Part shown: positions 14,846-24,340 of the stretch, one piece after another
How the letters are laid out: each line of letters begins with the position of its first letter
How positions within the stretch are numbered: the first letter of the stretch is position 1
Assembly: GCA_900321635.1 (NCBI GenBank)
Contig: ONWV01000008.1
Location: 1-47,107 of the forward strand
DNA length: 47,107 nt
Origin: an uncultured Spirochaetaceae bacterium
GTDB lineage: Bacteria; Spirochaetota; Spirochaetia; Sphaerochaetales; Sphaerochaetaceae
Reading direction: 5' to 3'
Notes under the pieces: generated by a model
What the model was told of the DNA's origin: nothing
The model's input: only the letters and a program-made list of their open reading frames with translations
The model's database searches: none
Translations under genes and position numbers: made by a program

Positions 14846-16075
14846 TTTCTTTTAACCTTTGTGCCCTTTTTGTGGGCAGAGAACAATCTCCGCCTGAGCT
14901 ACGGTATGCTCAGAAAGTCCAGATACATCGAGGCTCTGGTCAACAACGAATGGATTTCGTACAAGATCATAGTGCGTCAGAACTATGACGGGAAGCTTGA
15001 AATCGAAAGCCCTCCTTTTCTGAATGCCTCATTCAACAATGGCATCAGAATGGGAGAATTCAAGGACGACAGGATTCTAAGCGCCATGATGGAGCCCTAC
15101 AGCGATGTAGACTTGTCCGAAGGCTTTCTGAAGGGAAAGAACCTAAAGAACATAGAAAGCCCTTCTATCACACCGTCGGTCTCAGGCATTGCCATGAGTC
15201 TTGAGAATCTGGATCTGATTTCATTCAATCCCATGATGAACAAAAAGTCTCCCTCGGGCTTTGCATCCATTGCCGGAAACCAAAACGCCTTTGCAGGAGT
15301 CATGTATGCATCTCAGAATGAGATTGTCCTCAAAGAAAGACTTAAGGACTTTCAGGTAAACTGGAGCCGTACGGGCTTTGGTCGCAACATGCTTTTCTGG
15401 ATTCTGGGAGGCTCTGACAAATTCACATTATACGGTCTTGATATAGAAAGCACATCGTTTTTGCAAAGCTCCTATGACAGGCTCTTAGGAGGAGATAGCA
15501 CTACACACTGGTCATTATCCGTAAACGGAACAAAGATAGGCCTTAATGCCTCAAGAGCATTGGGAGGATCAGGGCCATCGCTTAAACGGATAAAAGAAAA
15601 AGACAGCCCGATAGAAAACCTCAGCCTGGGTGCGGTTTTCAAAGACGAAGACCTTTCCCTGGAGGTAAAATACGTCTCAAGCACCCATGAAAAGCCCCTG
15701 TACGGAGGCCACAGCCAGATAAGGACCATAGAGCTCAGAACCGCAGTCAAATACGGGGCCTTCAAAATAGAAGCCAACCACAGCAAGAGCTTTGAGTCCG
15801 ATTTTGCAAAAATAGAAAAGACTCAGTTCAAAGTCACATCAGACTATGATAAAGCCAAGCTTGAGATGCACTTCACGCTCAGCCGGGATGCATACAATAA
15901 GAGCACCTTGGGAGATTTTTATCTTGAGTCCAAGTTTCCCAATGCAACTGTGAAAATCCAGGACGGTAAGACAGAACTCAAGCTTTCCATGGAGAAAAAG
16001 CTCAAGGACTGCGTCCTGGTCCTTTCTCTGGATCAGGACCGCCTTTTCAGTGCGTCGCTTGTTTTCAGTACCTGA
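14819..16075 (+). CDS. Secreted or outer-membrane protein of unknown function
   Basis: A signal peptide (MKTKLIISAFLLTFVPFLWA) is followed by about 395 residues without a family I recognise. The last 250 residues alternate short hydrophobic and polar stretches (GFGRNMLFWILGGSDKFTLYGLDI, LSLEVKYVSSTH, IRTIELRTAVKYGAFKIEANHSK, ATVKIQDGKTELKLSMEKK). This looks beta-strand rich and ends with an alternating strand plus SLVFST, consistent with an outer-membrane or periplasmic beta protein. No clear ribosome binding site is present, and the ATG is inside a hairpin stem. It ends 12 bases from the convergent DUF1846 gene. Confidence 0.7.
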   Translation: MKTKLIISAFLLTFVPFLWAENNLRLSYGMLRKSRYIEALVNNEWISYKIIVRQNYDGKLEIESPPFLNASFNNGIRMGEFKDDRILSAMMEPYSDVDLSEGFLKGKNLKNIESPSITPSVSGIAMSLENLDLISFNPMMNKKSPSGFASIAGNQNAFAGVMYASQNEIVLKERLKDFQVNWSRTGFGRNMLFWILGGSDKFTLYGLDIESTSFLQSSYDRLLGGDSTTHWSLSVNGTKIGLNASRALGGSGPSLKRIKEKDSPIENLSLGAVFKDEDLSLEVKYVSSTHEKPLYGGHSQIRTIELRTAVKYGAFKIEANHSKSFESDFAKIEKTQFKVTSDYDKAKLEMHFTLSRDAYNKSTLGDFYLESKFPNATVKIQDGKTELKLSMEKKLKDCVLVLSLDQDRLFSASLVFST

Positions 16076-16087
16076 ATCTGATCTGAA

Positions 16088-17602
16088 TCAGAAGTTTCTC
16101 ATGTTGTTGGTCGGGAACTTCGGCTCACTTGTGACGTTGATTCCCAGCTTTCTCAGACCTGATGAGTCTCCTGCACTTGGGATGTGGCTCATGTGGGACT
16201 CACAGCCTCTGAGGTTCGGAAGCATGGAAAGAGCTTTCTTGGCATTTTCATCCATTGCAGCTGCCATGGCAAGGCAGATTAAGGTCTCGTCCAGGTTCAG
16301 ACTGATTCCGCGGCCTCTGAGAACATCACGCTTTACGGCATAGACGCTGTCCAGAATCTGATGGGGAATCAGCTCTGTCTTCTTGTCGATTCCGGCCATG
16401 ACTTTCAGCGAGTTCAGAACAAGTGCGCTTGAAGCGTGCATCAGAAGAGAGTTATGGCCTGTGACAAATGTTCCGTCGTTGAGCTGTATCGCTGCGGCAC
16501 ATGAGATTCCGTTTTTGCTCTTTCCTCGGGCGATGGCATCTTCCAGGGCACTCTGGGCAACCTTGACTGTAGGTCTGTCCTCGCAGCAAAGGCCTGCCTT
16601 GTTCATGATCTCATAGCTTCTCTGGACGGTCTCCTTTGTGCCGATTCCCTGGGCATATTCACATGCCGAGCGGTAGTAGCGCCTGATGATCTCCTGGTTT
16701 GCAGCCTCACGGACAACAGCATCATCGATGATTCCGAATCCAAGGCGGTTGACACCCATGTCGGTCGGAGAATTGTAGCTGAAAGAGCCTCCTGTGATCT
16801 TGTCCAGGATTCTCTTCAGAAGAGGATAGGCTTCCATGTCACGGTTGTAGTTAACAGAGATATTTCCTGTAGCTGCAACATAATAGTGGTCAATCTGGTT
16901 GTAGTCTCCGATATCGGCCGTGGCAGCCTCATAGGCGATGTTCACGGGATGATCTATGGGCAGATTCCAGATCGGGAAGGACTCGAACTTGGCATAGCCG
17001 GCCTTTCTGCCCTCGCGGAACTCGTGATAGATCTGGGAAAGACAGGTGGCAAGCTTTCCGCTTCCGGGGCCCGGAGCGGTGACAATGACCACATCGGCAT
17101 CGGTCTGGATGTATGGGTTGCTACCGTAGCCCTCGTCACTTACGACCATGTCCACGTTGTCGGGATAGCCCATGATCGGACGGTGGAAGTAGACCTTGAT
17201 GCCGCGCCTTGTGAGCATGTCGGCGAAGTTGTTGGCGCTGCGCTCGCCGTTGTACCTGGTGACGACGACCTTGTCGGCCTTGATGCCCCAGGAGGCGAAA
17301 TCATCAATCATCTTGAAGACATCGGTGTCATATGAGATTCCGAAGTCCGAGCGCATCTTGCGGTGCTCGATGTCTCCTGCGTGGATGCAGATGATGACAT
17401 CCAGCTTTTCCTTGAAGGACTGAAAGACCTTCATCTTGTCGTTGGTGTCGAATCCGGGAAGGACGCGGGCTGCGTGATAATCGAACAGCAGCTTTCCGCC
17501 GCACTCGACGTAGAGCCGGCCCTCGACTTTCTTGGCTCTTTCAAGGATGAACTTCTTCTGTTCCTCAAGATACTTCTCGTTGTCGAATCCGATTTTCTTC
17601 AT
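16088..17602 (-). CDS. DUF1846 family protein
   Basis: The 504 residues match the DUF1846 family (structures known, function unsettled) along the full length. Landmarks are the start 'IGFDNEKYLEEQKKFILERA', 'LYVECGGKLLFDYHAARVLPGF', 'VVTRYNGERSANNFADMLTRRGIKVY', a glycine-rich phosphate-loop-like 'VVIVTAPGPGSGKLATCLSQIYHE', 'DHPVNIAYEAATADIGDYN' and 'SPTDMGVNRLGFGI'. GAGG precedes the ATG. It follows the DJ-1/PfpI gene by 7 bases, so the two are co-transcribed, perhaps with asnS. The SGK motif suggests nucleotide binding, but no reaction can be assigned from the sequence. Confidence 0.88.
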   Translation of the reverse strand: MKKIGFDNEKYLEEQKKFILERAKKVEGRLYVECGGKLLFDYHAARVLPGFDTNDKMKVFQSFKEKLDVIICIHAGDIEHRKMRSDFGISYDTDVFKMIDDFASWGIKADKVVVTRYNGERSANNFADMLTRRGIKVYFHRPIMGYPDNVDMVVSDEGYGSNPYIQTDADVVIVTAPGPGSGKLATCLSQIYHEFREGRKAGYAKFESFPIWNLPIDHPVNIAYEAATADIGDYNQIDHYYVAATGNISVNYNRDMEAYPLLKRILDKITGGSFSYNSPTDMGVNRLGFGIIDDAVVREAANQEIIRRYYRSACEYAQGIGTKETVQRSYEIMNKAGLCCEDRPTVKVAQSALEDAIARGKSKNGISCAAAIQLNDGTFVTGHNSLLMHASSALVLNSLKVMAGIDKKTELIPHQILDSVYAVKRDVLRGRGISLNLDETLICLAMAAAMDENAKKALSMLPNLRGCESHMSHIPSAGDSSGLRKLGINVTSEPKFPTNNMRNF

Positions 17603-17609
17603 AAGAACC

Positions 17610-18167
17610 TCACTTACAGATCATGCCACCGGAAAGCTTTTCGCTCACCTGTTTGCCGAAAAGAGCCTCCGCAATCAGAAGGCCGAACTCCAAAGCCGTT
17701 CCCGGCCCTGCCGATGTTATGACATTTTCATCTTTAACCGCACGATAGTTTCCGAATTTCACAGCGGGAGCCACCTCTTCGCATCCCGGATAGCATGTGA
17801 CTCTCTTTCCATCCAGAATTCCCAAAGGAGCCAGGACATATGCAGGAGATGCGCAGATTGCGCAGACAAGATCCCCGCGTTTGTATGTGCTGAGAATCAG
17901 ATCCTTGACTTCAGAGCTTGCAGCAAGATTCTTTGCTCCCGGCATTCCACCCGGAAAGATTATGGCATCAAAACGTTCTTTTGCCACATCTGACAAAAGA
18001 GCATCGCACTGAATATAAATGTCGTGGGAACCGCGGACAGTGAGATTATCGTACTTCTCAAGGGCTGCCAGAGTGACAGAGGCTCCGGCTCTTTTCAGAA
18101 CATCTATCGGGGAGATTGCCTCAAGCTCCTCAAAACCATCTGCAAGAACTGCCAGAACCTTTTTCAT
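17610..18167 (-). CDS. DJ-1/PfpI family protein
   Basis: This is a small flavodoxin-like protein of the DJ-1/ThiJ/PfpI superfamily, 185 residues. The nucleophile elbow is 'VCAICASPAYVLA' with the reactive Cys in AICAS, preceded by the acidic 'FEELEAISPIDVL' and 'DAIIFPGGMPGAKNL'. These are all in the positions seen in DJ-1 and YajL relatives. The ATG at 18167 follows GGAGGGACAG; an in-frame ATG at 18179 is inside the binding site. It lies 38 bases after asnS and 7 before DUF1846. Family members are linked to oxidative or carbonyl stress, but the exact activity is not decided by the sequence. Confidence 0.9.
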   Translation of the reverse strand: MKKVLAVLADGFEELEAISPIDVLKRAGASVTLAALEKYDNLTVRGSHDIYIQCDALLSDVAKERFDAIIFPGGMPGAKNLAASSEVKDLILSTYKRGDLVCAICASPAYVLAPLGILDGKRVTCYPGCEEVAPAVKFGNYRAVKDENVITSAGPGTALEFGLLIAEALFGKQVSEKLSGGMICK

Positions 18168-18205
18168 CTGTCCCTCCATTTTATAGACAATCGGATTTCA
18201 TCTGA

Positions 18206-19588
18206 TCAGAAATCTGCTTGTTTGGATGCTCTGGGATACGGAATGACATCACGGATGTTCTGCATTCCCGTCACATACTGAACGGCTCTCTCGAATCCAA
18301 GTCCGAAGCCCGAGTGTGGGACGGAGCCGTACTTTCTGAGTTCCAGATACCACCAATAATCCTTCTCATTCAGTCCGAGCTCGGCCATCCTGGCCTTGAG
18401 AATATCAAGTCTGTACTCTCTCTCGGAACCTCCGATGATCTCTCCGAGTCTCGGAGCCAGGACATCCATGGCACGGACTGTCTTTCCGTCCTCGTTCAGC
18501 TTCATGTAGAAAGCCTTGATCTCCTTCGGATAATCGGTGACGATCACGGGACGTTTTGCAACCTCTTCGGTGAGGAATCTCTCGTGCTCGGTCTGAAGGT
18601 CACAACCCCAGAACGGCTTGAAATCGAACTTGTCGGAAGCCTTCTCAAGCTCCTTTACGGCATCGGTGTAAGTCATGTGGGCAAACGGGCTTTCCACAAC
18701 GTGGACCAGAGTGTCCTTGACACCGGGCTCGACGAACTTGGAGAAGAAGTCCATGTCCTCCTGGCAGTTGTCCAGAACGTACTTGAACACATACTTCAGA
18801 AAGTCCTCGGCAACCTTCATGTCGCCTTCCAATGTACAGAAGCTCATCTCGGGCTCGATCATCCAGAACTCGGCAAGATGTCTCTTGGTGTTGGAGTTCT
18901 CGGCTCTGAAGGTAGGTCCGAATGTGTAGATGTTCTTAAGTGCTGTTGCGTAGGTTTCGCCCTCCAGCTGACCGCTGACGGTGAGGCTTGTGCGCTTTCC
19001 GAAGAAGTCCTTGGAATAATCGACCTTGCCGTCCTCGGTTTTCGGCACGTTCTCAAGATCCAGTGTGGTGACCTGGAACATCTGGCCGGCACCCTCGGCG
19101 TCGCTTGCCGTAATCAGCGGAGTGTTCACGTAGAAGAATCCGTTTTCCTGGAAGAAGCGGTGAACCGCATAGGCCATGGTGCTTCTGACGCGCTCAACAG
19201 CTCCGATTGTGTTGGTTCTTGCTCTGAGGTGTCCGATTTCACGAAGGTACTCGAGAGTGTGTCTCTTCTTCTGAAGCGGATAGTCATCCGGACACTCTCC
19301 GACAAGCTTGATGTCGGTTGCAGAAAGCTCGACCTTCTGGTCTCCGCCGATTGAGGCGACAAGCTTTCCCTCGCAGATTACCGAGCATCCTGTGGAGATT
19401 GAATTGAGGAGATTATTATCGATGGATGAGCGGTCTGCAACAACCTGAAGCCCCTTGAGGCAACTTCCGTCATTGACCTCTATGAATGTGACTGTCTTGC
19501 TGTCACGTTTTGTTCTGACCCAGCCTTCCACAAAGATGGTCTGCGGTCCCGGTTCCATCGTCTTGATTTTACTGATCAAATCTGCCAT
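18206..19588 (-). CDS. asnS: Asparaginyl-tRNA synthetase
   Basis: This class II synthetase charges tRNA-Asn, 460 residues. The N-terminal OB-fold anticodon domain ([24 protein letters not shown]) leads to the catalytic core. Motif 2 appears as '[23 protein letters not shown]' and motif 3 as '[22 protein letters not shown]'. '[11 protein letters not shown]' and the C-terminal '[15 protein letters not shown]' favour Asn over Asp. GAGGAGG lies 7 bases before the ATG. It sits between the WalJ-type gene and the DJ-1 gene on the same strand. Confidence 0.96.
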   Translation of the reverse strand: MADLISKIKTMEPGPQTIFVEGWVRTKRDSKTVTFIEVNDGSCLKGLQVVADRSSIDNNLLNSISTGCSVICEGKLVASIGGDQKVELSATDIKLVGECPDDYPLQKKRHTLEYLREIGHLRARTNTIGAVERVRSTMAYAVHRFFQENGFFYVNTPLITASDAEGAGQMFQVTTLDLENVPKTEDGKVDYSKDFFGKRTSLTVSGQLEGETYATALKNIYTFGPTFRAENSNTKRHLAEFWMIEPEMSFCTLEGDMKVAEDFLKYVFKYVLDNCQEDMDFFSKFVEPGVKDTLVHVVESPFAHMTYTDAVKELEKASDKFDFKPFWGCDLQTEHERFLTEEVAKRPVIVTDYPKEIKAFYMKLNEDGKTVRAMDVLAPRLGEIIGGSEREYRLDILKARMAELGLNEKDYWWYLELRKYGSVPHSGFGLGFERAVQYVTGMQNIRDVIPYPRASKQADF

Positions 19589-19642
19589 ATCATGGCCTCC
19601 TCAATAGAGTGGATTTTACGATTTAAGGATGTTTTCAGTCAA

Positions 19643-20407
19643 TCAGTCCAAGACGTAAGAATAACGTTCTCCGCGTGCGCATACACGGGAGTTGAAGCCC
19701 TGTGTGGCAAGTTGGACAAGCTCTACTGTATTGTTGTTGGCGGACAGATGGATGAGGTGGACAAGCTTTCTGCTTTCACCGAAACCGGCATCGGAAAGAA
19801 AGCTTACCGCCTGGTCGTTGGAAAGATGCCCGCGCTCGGATGCAACCCGACGCTGAAGATAAAGCGGATAGGGACCGCGGCGCAGCATCTCGACATCGTA
19901 GTTGGACTCAAGAAAAAGAACATCCGCCCTTCTTGCGGCTTCTATGATGTCCCGGTTGTAGCATCCCGTGTCCGTAACAATGACAAACGTCTTATTATCC
20001 ACAGAAATCAGATAGCCACAACTTCCTGTGCTGTCATGACTTGTATAAAACATCTCCACTGAAAACGGTCCGATCTGAACAATCTGGCCGCAGTCTATCG
20101 AGTGCTCGCATTCAGCGGGGATGTTCAGAGAAAGATAATCGGAACCTGCATGGGAAAGGCACTTTGCGCTGAGATAGACGCTCTTGTGTGTACGACGAGC
20201 AAACGTTCCCGCGCTGTGGGCGTGGTCGGGATGAAGGTGCGTCAGAAAAAGCGCCTCGACCTGGGAAATGTCAAAGCCGCCGTCTTCCATTCTCTGGATT
20301 ATCTGCTTGAACGAATATCCGGCATCGACCATTATCGACTGTCCGTCAAATGAGAACACATAGCTGTTTCCGCAGCTTCCGGACCCAAGAATCGAATACC
20401 GTACCAT
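19643..20407 (-). CDS. Metallo-beta-lactamase-fold hydrolase, WalJ/YycJ type
   Basis: The 254-residue protein has the metal-binding motif THLHPDHAHSAG (HxHxDH), and 'LGSGSCGNSYVF' and 'FVIVTDTGCYNRDIIEAARRADVLFLESNYD', which are typical of the WalJ/YycJ group (a suspected DNA 5'-exonuclease or cell-cycle-linked hydrolase). 'ERGHLSNDQAVSFL' near the C-terminus is another shared feature. The ATG at 20407 is preceded by GGGGA; a TTG one codon earlier is possible. The usual WalRK two-component neighbours are not present in this window. Confidence 0.88.
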   Translation of the reverse strand: MVRYSILGSGSCGNSYVFSFDGQSIMVDAGYSFKQIIQRMEDGGFDISQVEALFLTHLHPDHAHSAGTFARRTHKSVYLSAKCLSHAGSDYLSLNIPAECEHSIDCGQIVQIGPFSVEMFYTSHDSTGSCGYLISVDNKTFVIVTDTGCYNRDIIEAARRADVLFLESNYDVEMLRRGPYPLYLQRRVASERGHLSNDQAVSFLSDAGFGESRKLVHLIHLSANNNTVELVQLATQGFNSRVCARGERYSYVLD

Positions 20408-20467
20408 CAATTTCCCCTAATGCATATTTACAAAGAAAGGCACCCAATAATCTGGATGCCTTATTGT

Positions 20468-20540
20468 TAGCGGCGAAGGGCCACGATCCCCTGACCGATC
20501 GGATATGAGCCGATTGCTCTACCAGCTGAGCTACGCCGCC
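20468..20540 (-). tRNA. tRNA-Met (CAU anticodon), elongator type
   Basis: Read on the minus strand, acceptor GGCGGCG pairs with CGCCGCT (one G-T). The D arm is GCTC-AGCTGGTA-GAGC. The anticodon stem ATCGG/CCGAT holds loop CTCATAT with anticodon CAT. The T stem AGGGG pairs with CCCTT including one G-T. A normal G1-U72 pair argues against initiator tRNA. The T loop reads ATCGTGG instead of the usual TTCRANY, and CCA is not encoded (A-ACA follows). A lysidine-modified tRNA-Ile2 is the alternative reading of CAT. Confidence 0.85.
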
Positions 20541-20610
20541 AAGACTTTGATTTTATAGAACATCTTAGAAAAAAAGACAATACCCATGACAGACTTTTTT
20601 GAAAAAGGCC

Positions 20611-21033
20611 TCACAGCTGTTTCATTGAAATGATCTGAGCATCCTTCAGTACAAAGGCCATGCAGGAGTCCTTTGCCCTGACATTTATGCCATAGCTTCC
20701 GTCGGAATTGGCGTTTGCAACTGAAAGAATGTAGTCCGATTCTCCCAGATACTCTGAAAGCCAGGTTCCGAAAAGCCTTACTACCGCAGACCTGACCTGC
20801 TCTGCGATATGGCTTTCAGTCCATTCGAAGCTGTAGCTTTCGCAAAGCATTGAAAAAAGCGCCTTGTGGGCCTGTGTCTCGGAATTCGGGCAGGTCTGCC
20901 CTATCACCTTATCCACAGGATAGGCCTCAGAAGAGGCTTGTGAAGGCAAAAAGATACGCACGGGAATCTGGTCTTCTGCAAAGGCAACGGCCGCGGCTAG
21001 GATGAAAATAAGACTCGCAAAAGCTTTTCTCAT
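20611..21033 (-). CDS. Small secreted protein of unknown function
   Basis: The start at 21033 gives a clear signal peptide (MRKAFASLIFILAAAVAFA) and a mature domain of about 120 residues. The open frame continues far upstream only because it shadows the divergent TtcA-like gene. The mature part contains 'PVRIFLPSQASSEAYPVDKVIGQTCPNSETQAHKALFSMLCESYSFEWTESHIAE' and two cysteines besides C-terminal 'AKDSCMAFVLKD'. I recognise no family. The 82-base space to the TtcA-like start is the shared divergent regulatory region. Confidence 0.65.
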   Translation of the reverse strand: MRKAFASLIFILAAAVAFAEDQIPVRIFLPSQASSEAYPVDKVIGQTCPNSETQAHKALFSMLCESYSFEWTESHIAEQVRSAVVRLFGTWLSEYLGESDYILSVANANSDGSYGINVRAKDSCMAFVLKDAQIISMKQL

Positions 21034-21115
21034 GGCCCTATTTTCTCCCAAAGAACCCTTTTGCACAAGAGAGGCCCTGCCCCGGTTATTTTCAAAACCT
21101 GCGCACTGCTGTATC

Positions 21116-21913
21116 ATGACGACCATGAAAGAGCTTAATGTCAGCGAATATGACAGTTCAAAGTTCTCGTACACGAACATCATAGAGGGCAGAATCCAGC
21201 CCTGGGTCATGAGGTTCATTAAGGACGTGGGCAAAGGAATCAACGACTTTGACATGATCCGAGACGGCGAGGACATCCTCATAGGAGTATCAGGAGGCAA
21301 GGATTCGCTGGCTCTTGCCATGGCCCTTTCAATCAGACGCAAATGGCTTCCCATCACATACAAACTACACGCCGTCATGATCAACTGGGTCGAGCACCCC
21401 ATTGATGAAGCCTACAGGCCCAGGCTCAAGAAGTACTTTCAGGACCTGGACATAGAATTCGAGATTATCGACGAGAAACAGTTTCCCACAACTGAGCCTG
21501 AAAACTACAACTGCTACATCTGCGCAAGAAACAGACGCCGCATCCTCTTTGAGATTGCAAACAAACGCGGCTTTAGGCAGATAGCCCTTGGCCACCACAT
21601 AGACGACCTTGTGGAGACAACAATGATGAATCTGTTTTTCCGCGGTGATTTTGCCACGATGAACCCGATTCAGGAGTTCTTTGACGGAGATCTCTACGTG
21701 ATCCGTCCCATGATAGAAATCCACGAGAACACCATAATCCGCCTCGCGCAGACCTATGACCTTCCCGTGATAAAGCCTGTCTGTCCCTACGACCAGACCA
21801 ATATCAGGGCCAAACTCAAGCCCATTGTCAAAGAGCTTTCCCACATGGACAAATTTGTACGCGAGCACGTCTTTGAGGCCCACAACCTCAACTGCCGAAT
21901 CAAACGCCCGTAA
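21116..21913 (+). CDS. TtcA-like tRNA sulfur-transfer (adenine-alpha-hydrolase) protein
   Basis: The PP-loop ATP pyrophosphatase motif SGGKDSLALAMAL (about residue 60) activates a tRNA base for sulfur insertion. The CYICARNRRR pair (CxxC), the 'ALGHHIDDLVETTMMNLFFRGD' block and a later 'PVCPYDQ' cysteine match the TtcA group, which makes 2-thiocytidine in tRNA with an iron-sulfur cluster. The ATG at 21116 (MTTMKELNV) starts the family sequence; another ATG lies at 21125. Neither has a strong ribosome binding site, and the longer open frame upstream belongs to the overlap with the divergent gene. The length is 265 residues. Confidence 0.85.
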   Translation: MTTMKELNVSEYDSSKFSYTNIIEGRIQPWVMRFIKDVGKGINDFDMIRDGEDILIGVSGGKDSLALAMALSIRRKWLPITYKLHAVMINWVEHPIDEAYRPRLKKYFQDLDIEFEIIDEKQFPTTEPENYNCYICARNRRRILFEIANKRGFRQIALGHHIDDLVETTMMNLFFRGDFATMNPIQEFFDGDLYVIRPMIEIHENTIIRLAQTYDLPVIKPVCPYDQTNIRAKLKPIVKELSHMDKFVREHVFEAHNLNCRIKRP

Positions 21914-21933
21914 CCCCCTGCAAAACCCTGTTG

Positions 21934-21962
21934 TTGCTTGAGCGCGAAAATAATAATATACT
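21934..21962 (+). promoter_or_regulatory. Sigma-70-type promoter of the FecR-barrel gene
   Basis: TTGCTT (21934-21939) and TATACT (21957-21962) are exactly 17 bases apart. GGAG follows before the ATG at 21990, giving a short leader of about 20 bases. Confidence 0.7.
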
Positions 21963-21989
21963 TGTCTGTGAAAGTTATAGGAGCTATAT

Positions 21990-24335
21990 ATGACAAAGCC
22001 ATCTATTAGCAGATTCGCCATCGCAATGATGCTGATTCTGACCATTTCAGTCGCATCCGTCTTCGCCGCCCCTCTCACACCGAGAAACGGATTCGGAGAC
22101 GCCAAAGTCTATGACGAAAATTACAAGGCCGTACGCAATGCAAAGGCAGTTTCAGACGGCTACGTAATCAGGACAGCCGGCAATTCGGTGGTTCTGGACA
22201 ACGGAACAACCCATGTTGAGGTCGACGCCAACTCACTGGTTCTCTTCAACAGTCTGGATTCAAATGTCAAAATCTACATCCTTGACGGAAGAATGCTGGT
22301 TTCATCAAGCGCCGGAGATTTCACCGTCATGACAACGGTTACCACCTACACAGCCAAATCAGGCTCTTCAATCTACGTGATAACCAACCCGACAAGCGAG
22401 ATGGGTTTCATCATCGACGGAACCGCACAGGTTCAGAACTACATCACAGGACTGAACACCCTTCTTTCCCAGGACAAATACATTGACAACTCCATCAGCG
22501 GCTTCAACCCCGAAAGTACAACAGTTTCCGGATTCTGGGGCTCACTTGCACCAGAGGCCACCGTTGAAGCCAAGCCTGCTTCACAGCCGGCTGAACAGCA
22601 GGTTCCAAGCCCGCTGACAACAACCTTCACATACGGCGGATACAAGGCCACCCTCACAGCCTTCAAGGGATATGCAGTGCTCACCTATCCATCATTTGTC
22701 ACGGATGAGGAGATTCAGGCCGCCGCAGCCGCAGCTGTTGCCGCATACCCTCAGTACATGAGCGGTATCTACTATCAGATCACCGAGCCCGGAAAGGTCA
22801 CCCTTTCCTATCCTGAAAGCTACGGAGAGAACGAGTTCAATCTCGCAACCAATCTGCTGAACGCAGAGCTCCCATCCTACATCGCATCACTCTTTGCCAC
22901 AAAGGAGCCTGCTGTCGAAGAGACAGAACAGACCCAGGTGGCATCGGTCCAGCTCGGACAGACACAGGCCGAGGCAGAGCCGGAGCCTGAGAAGACTCCG
23001 CTTGAGACAGTCCCAAGACCTCAGGAGCAGGAAGTCGAAGCAGAGCCCGAGAAGAAGTCCGATCTAAAATTCGGAATGTGGGCAGGCGTTCATTACGGAG
23101 CCGGAAAGAACGGTGATACATTCCTCAAGTTCCCGTACACCGACGGCCGCGTAGGTATCTTCTGGAAGGATATCGACATCTTCTTCAGACCCTACATCAA
23201 GTACAAGAGCTTCACATTCGGTCTTGACCTTGATACCAACCTCTATGACCTCAAGCTTGATCCGGATGCATACAAATTCGACACAGAGCACGGAGTCGCA
23301 GGTTACATCAACTCAATCGCCAAGTTCATCTCAGTACTCGGATTCGAGTCAGAGAACTTCGGCCTGATTGCAAAGATCAACTCTGACTTCACATCCACAA
23401 GCCCCGTCTACAACGGATATGACTGGCGCTATGACTGGAAGGAGAGACTTGTCACCAACATGTACATCAAATCAGGTGCCTTCTCCTTCACAGCATTCCT
23501 GGATGACCTGAGACTTTCGAACAAGATTGAAAAACGCGGCGAGTACGCAGGCTTCAGAGCCGGTGTCCAGTTCGGCGGCATGAAGGCAGGTCTTTCACTG
23601 ATTGCTGATATCGGTAAGGAGTTCAAGGAATTCACATACTATCCGTCAGTCGACCTGACTGTTCCGTTCACAATTTCGGATACAAAGTTCAACTTCGTCG
23701 TAAACGGAGCCGCACAGGTTTCTTTCAACGACACCTTCAAGCTTGGCGGCTACCTCGGACAGGGAGTTCTTGAAATCGGTTACGGTCCCGTCTATCTCGG
23801 CTTCGGAGGTTCATACAACCAGGGAAGCCACTTCTCTGATCTGATTACAAACGCACCGATTACCACAGTCGGCTTCTCCGACGGATCATCGGTCGACGTA
23901 ATCTTCAAGGCAAAGCTTGATACCAAGGTCTTTGACCTGAACGCTGCTGTCAGAGTACCTATCGGACTGGGCGGAAAGGGCCTTGTCCAGAACACAATCA
24001 GTACAAAGAGCGGAGATCTCATAGACATGTCGGCTGATGCCTTTGACATCCAGGCCCAGCTTGCATTCGGTGGCTTCACCTTCATAGTCGGAGGTTCCAG
24101 CTACGGATTCTCAGGAAAGGTCAAGGAGCTGGTCTCATCATTCGGAGACTCGGAGAAGGTCAAGGCTGCTCTGAAAGACATCATCTCGCCTGACACAGCC
24201 GCATTCTTCACAGAATTCGACTTCAAGACCAATATCGGCCCGGGAATCCTGGACGTGTTCCTCAGAGGAGATGTTGCTGAGATCGAGAAGGGGATCAGAA
24301 TCCCCGTCTCAGTCGGTATCTCATATAACTTCTAA
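21990..24335 (+). CDS. FecR-domain protein fused to a C-terminal outer-membrane barrel
   Basis: The 781-residue protein has a signal peptide ending VFAAP. A FecR-like beta domain follows (residues about 35-155: NAKAVSDGYVIRTAGNSVVLDNGTTHVEVDANSLVLFN ... GDFTVMTTVTTYTAKSGSSIYVI). Next are a linker, a second small domain (about 205-290), and a Glu/Pro/Gln-rich spacer (310-365). The last 400 residues are amphipathic beta strands (GRVGIFWKDIDIFFRPYIKYKSFTFGLDLDTNLYDL and similar) ending in aromatic 'VSVGISYNF'. The C-terminal Phe is the usual signal for outer-membrane insertion by BAM. FecR domains normally sense or scaffold at the periplasmic face, so the union suggests a barrel with its own periplasmic domain. 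It has its own promoter, and mutL starts 5 bases after it. Confidence 0.8.
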   Translation: MTKPSISRFAIAMMLILTISVASVFAAPLTPRNGFGDAKVYDENYKAVRNAKAVSDGYVIRTAGNSVVLDNGTTHVEVDANSLVLFNSLDSNVKIYILDGRMLVSSSAGDFTVMTTVTTYTAKSGSSIYVITNPTSEMGFIIDGTAQVQNYITGLNTLLSQDKYIDNSISGFNPESTTVSGFWGSLAPEATVEAKPASQPAEQQVPSPLTTTFTYGGYKATLTAFKGYAVLTYPSFVTDEEIQAAAAAAVAAYPQYMSGIYYQITEPGKVTLSYPESYGENEFNLATNLLNAELPSYIASLFATKEPAVEETEQTQVASVQLGQTQAEAEPEPEKTPLETVPRPQEQEVEAEPEKKSDLKFGMWAGVHYGAGKNGDTFLKFPYTDGRVGIFWKDIDIFFRPYIKYKSFTFGLDLDTNLYDLKLDPDAYKFDTEHGVAGYINSIAKFISVLGFESENFGLIAKINSDFTSTSPVYNGYDWRYDWKERLVTNMYIKSGAFSFTAFLDDLRLSNKIEKRGEYAGFRAGVQFGGMKAGLSLIADIGKEFKEFTYYPSVDLTVPFTISDTKFNFVVNGAAQVSFNDTFKLGGYLGQGVLEIGYGPVYLGFGGSYNQGSHFSDLITNAPITTVGFSDGSSVDVIFKAKLDTKVFDLNAAVRVPIGLGGKGLVQNTISTKSGDLIDMSADAFDIQAQLAFGGFTFIVGGSSYGFSGKVKELVSSFGDSEKVKAALKDIISPDTAAFFTEFDFKTNIGPGILDVFLRGDVAEIEKGIRIPVSVGISYNF

Positions 24336-24340
24336 ATTTC

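Noticed and set aside
18218..19354. 378-codon plus-strand frame opposite asnS
   Set aside because: Antisense shadow of asnS; no family resemblance and no ribosome binding site.
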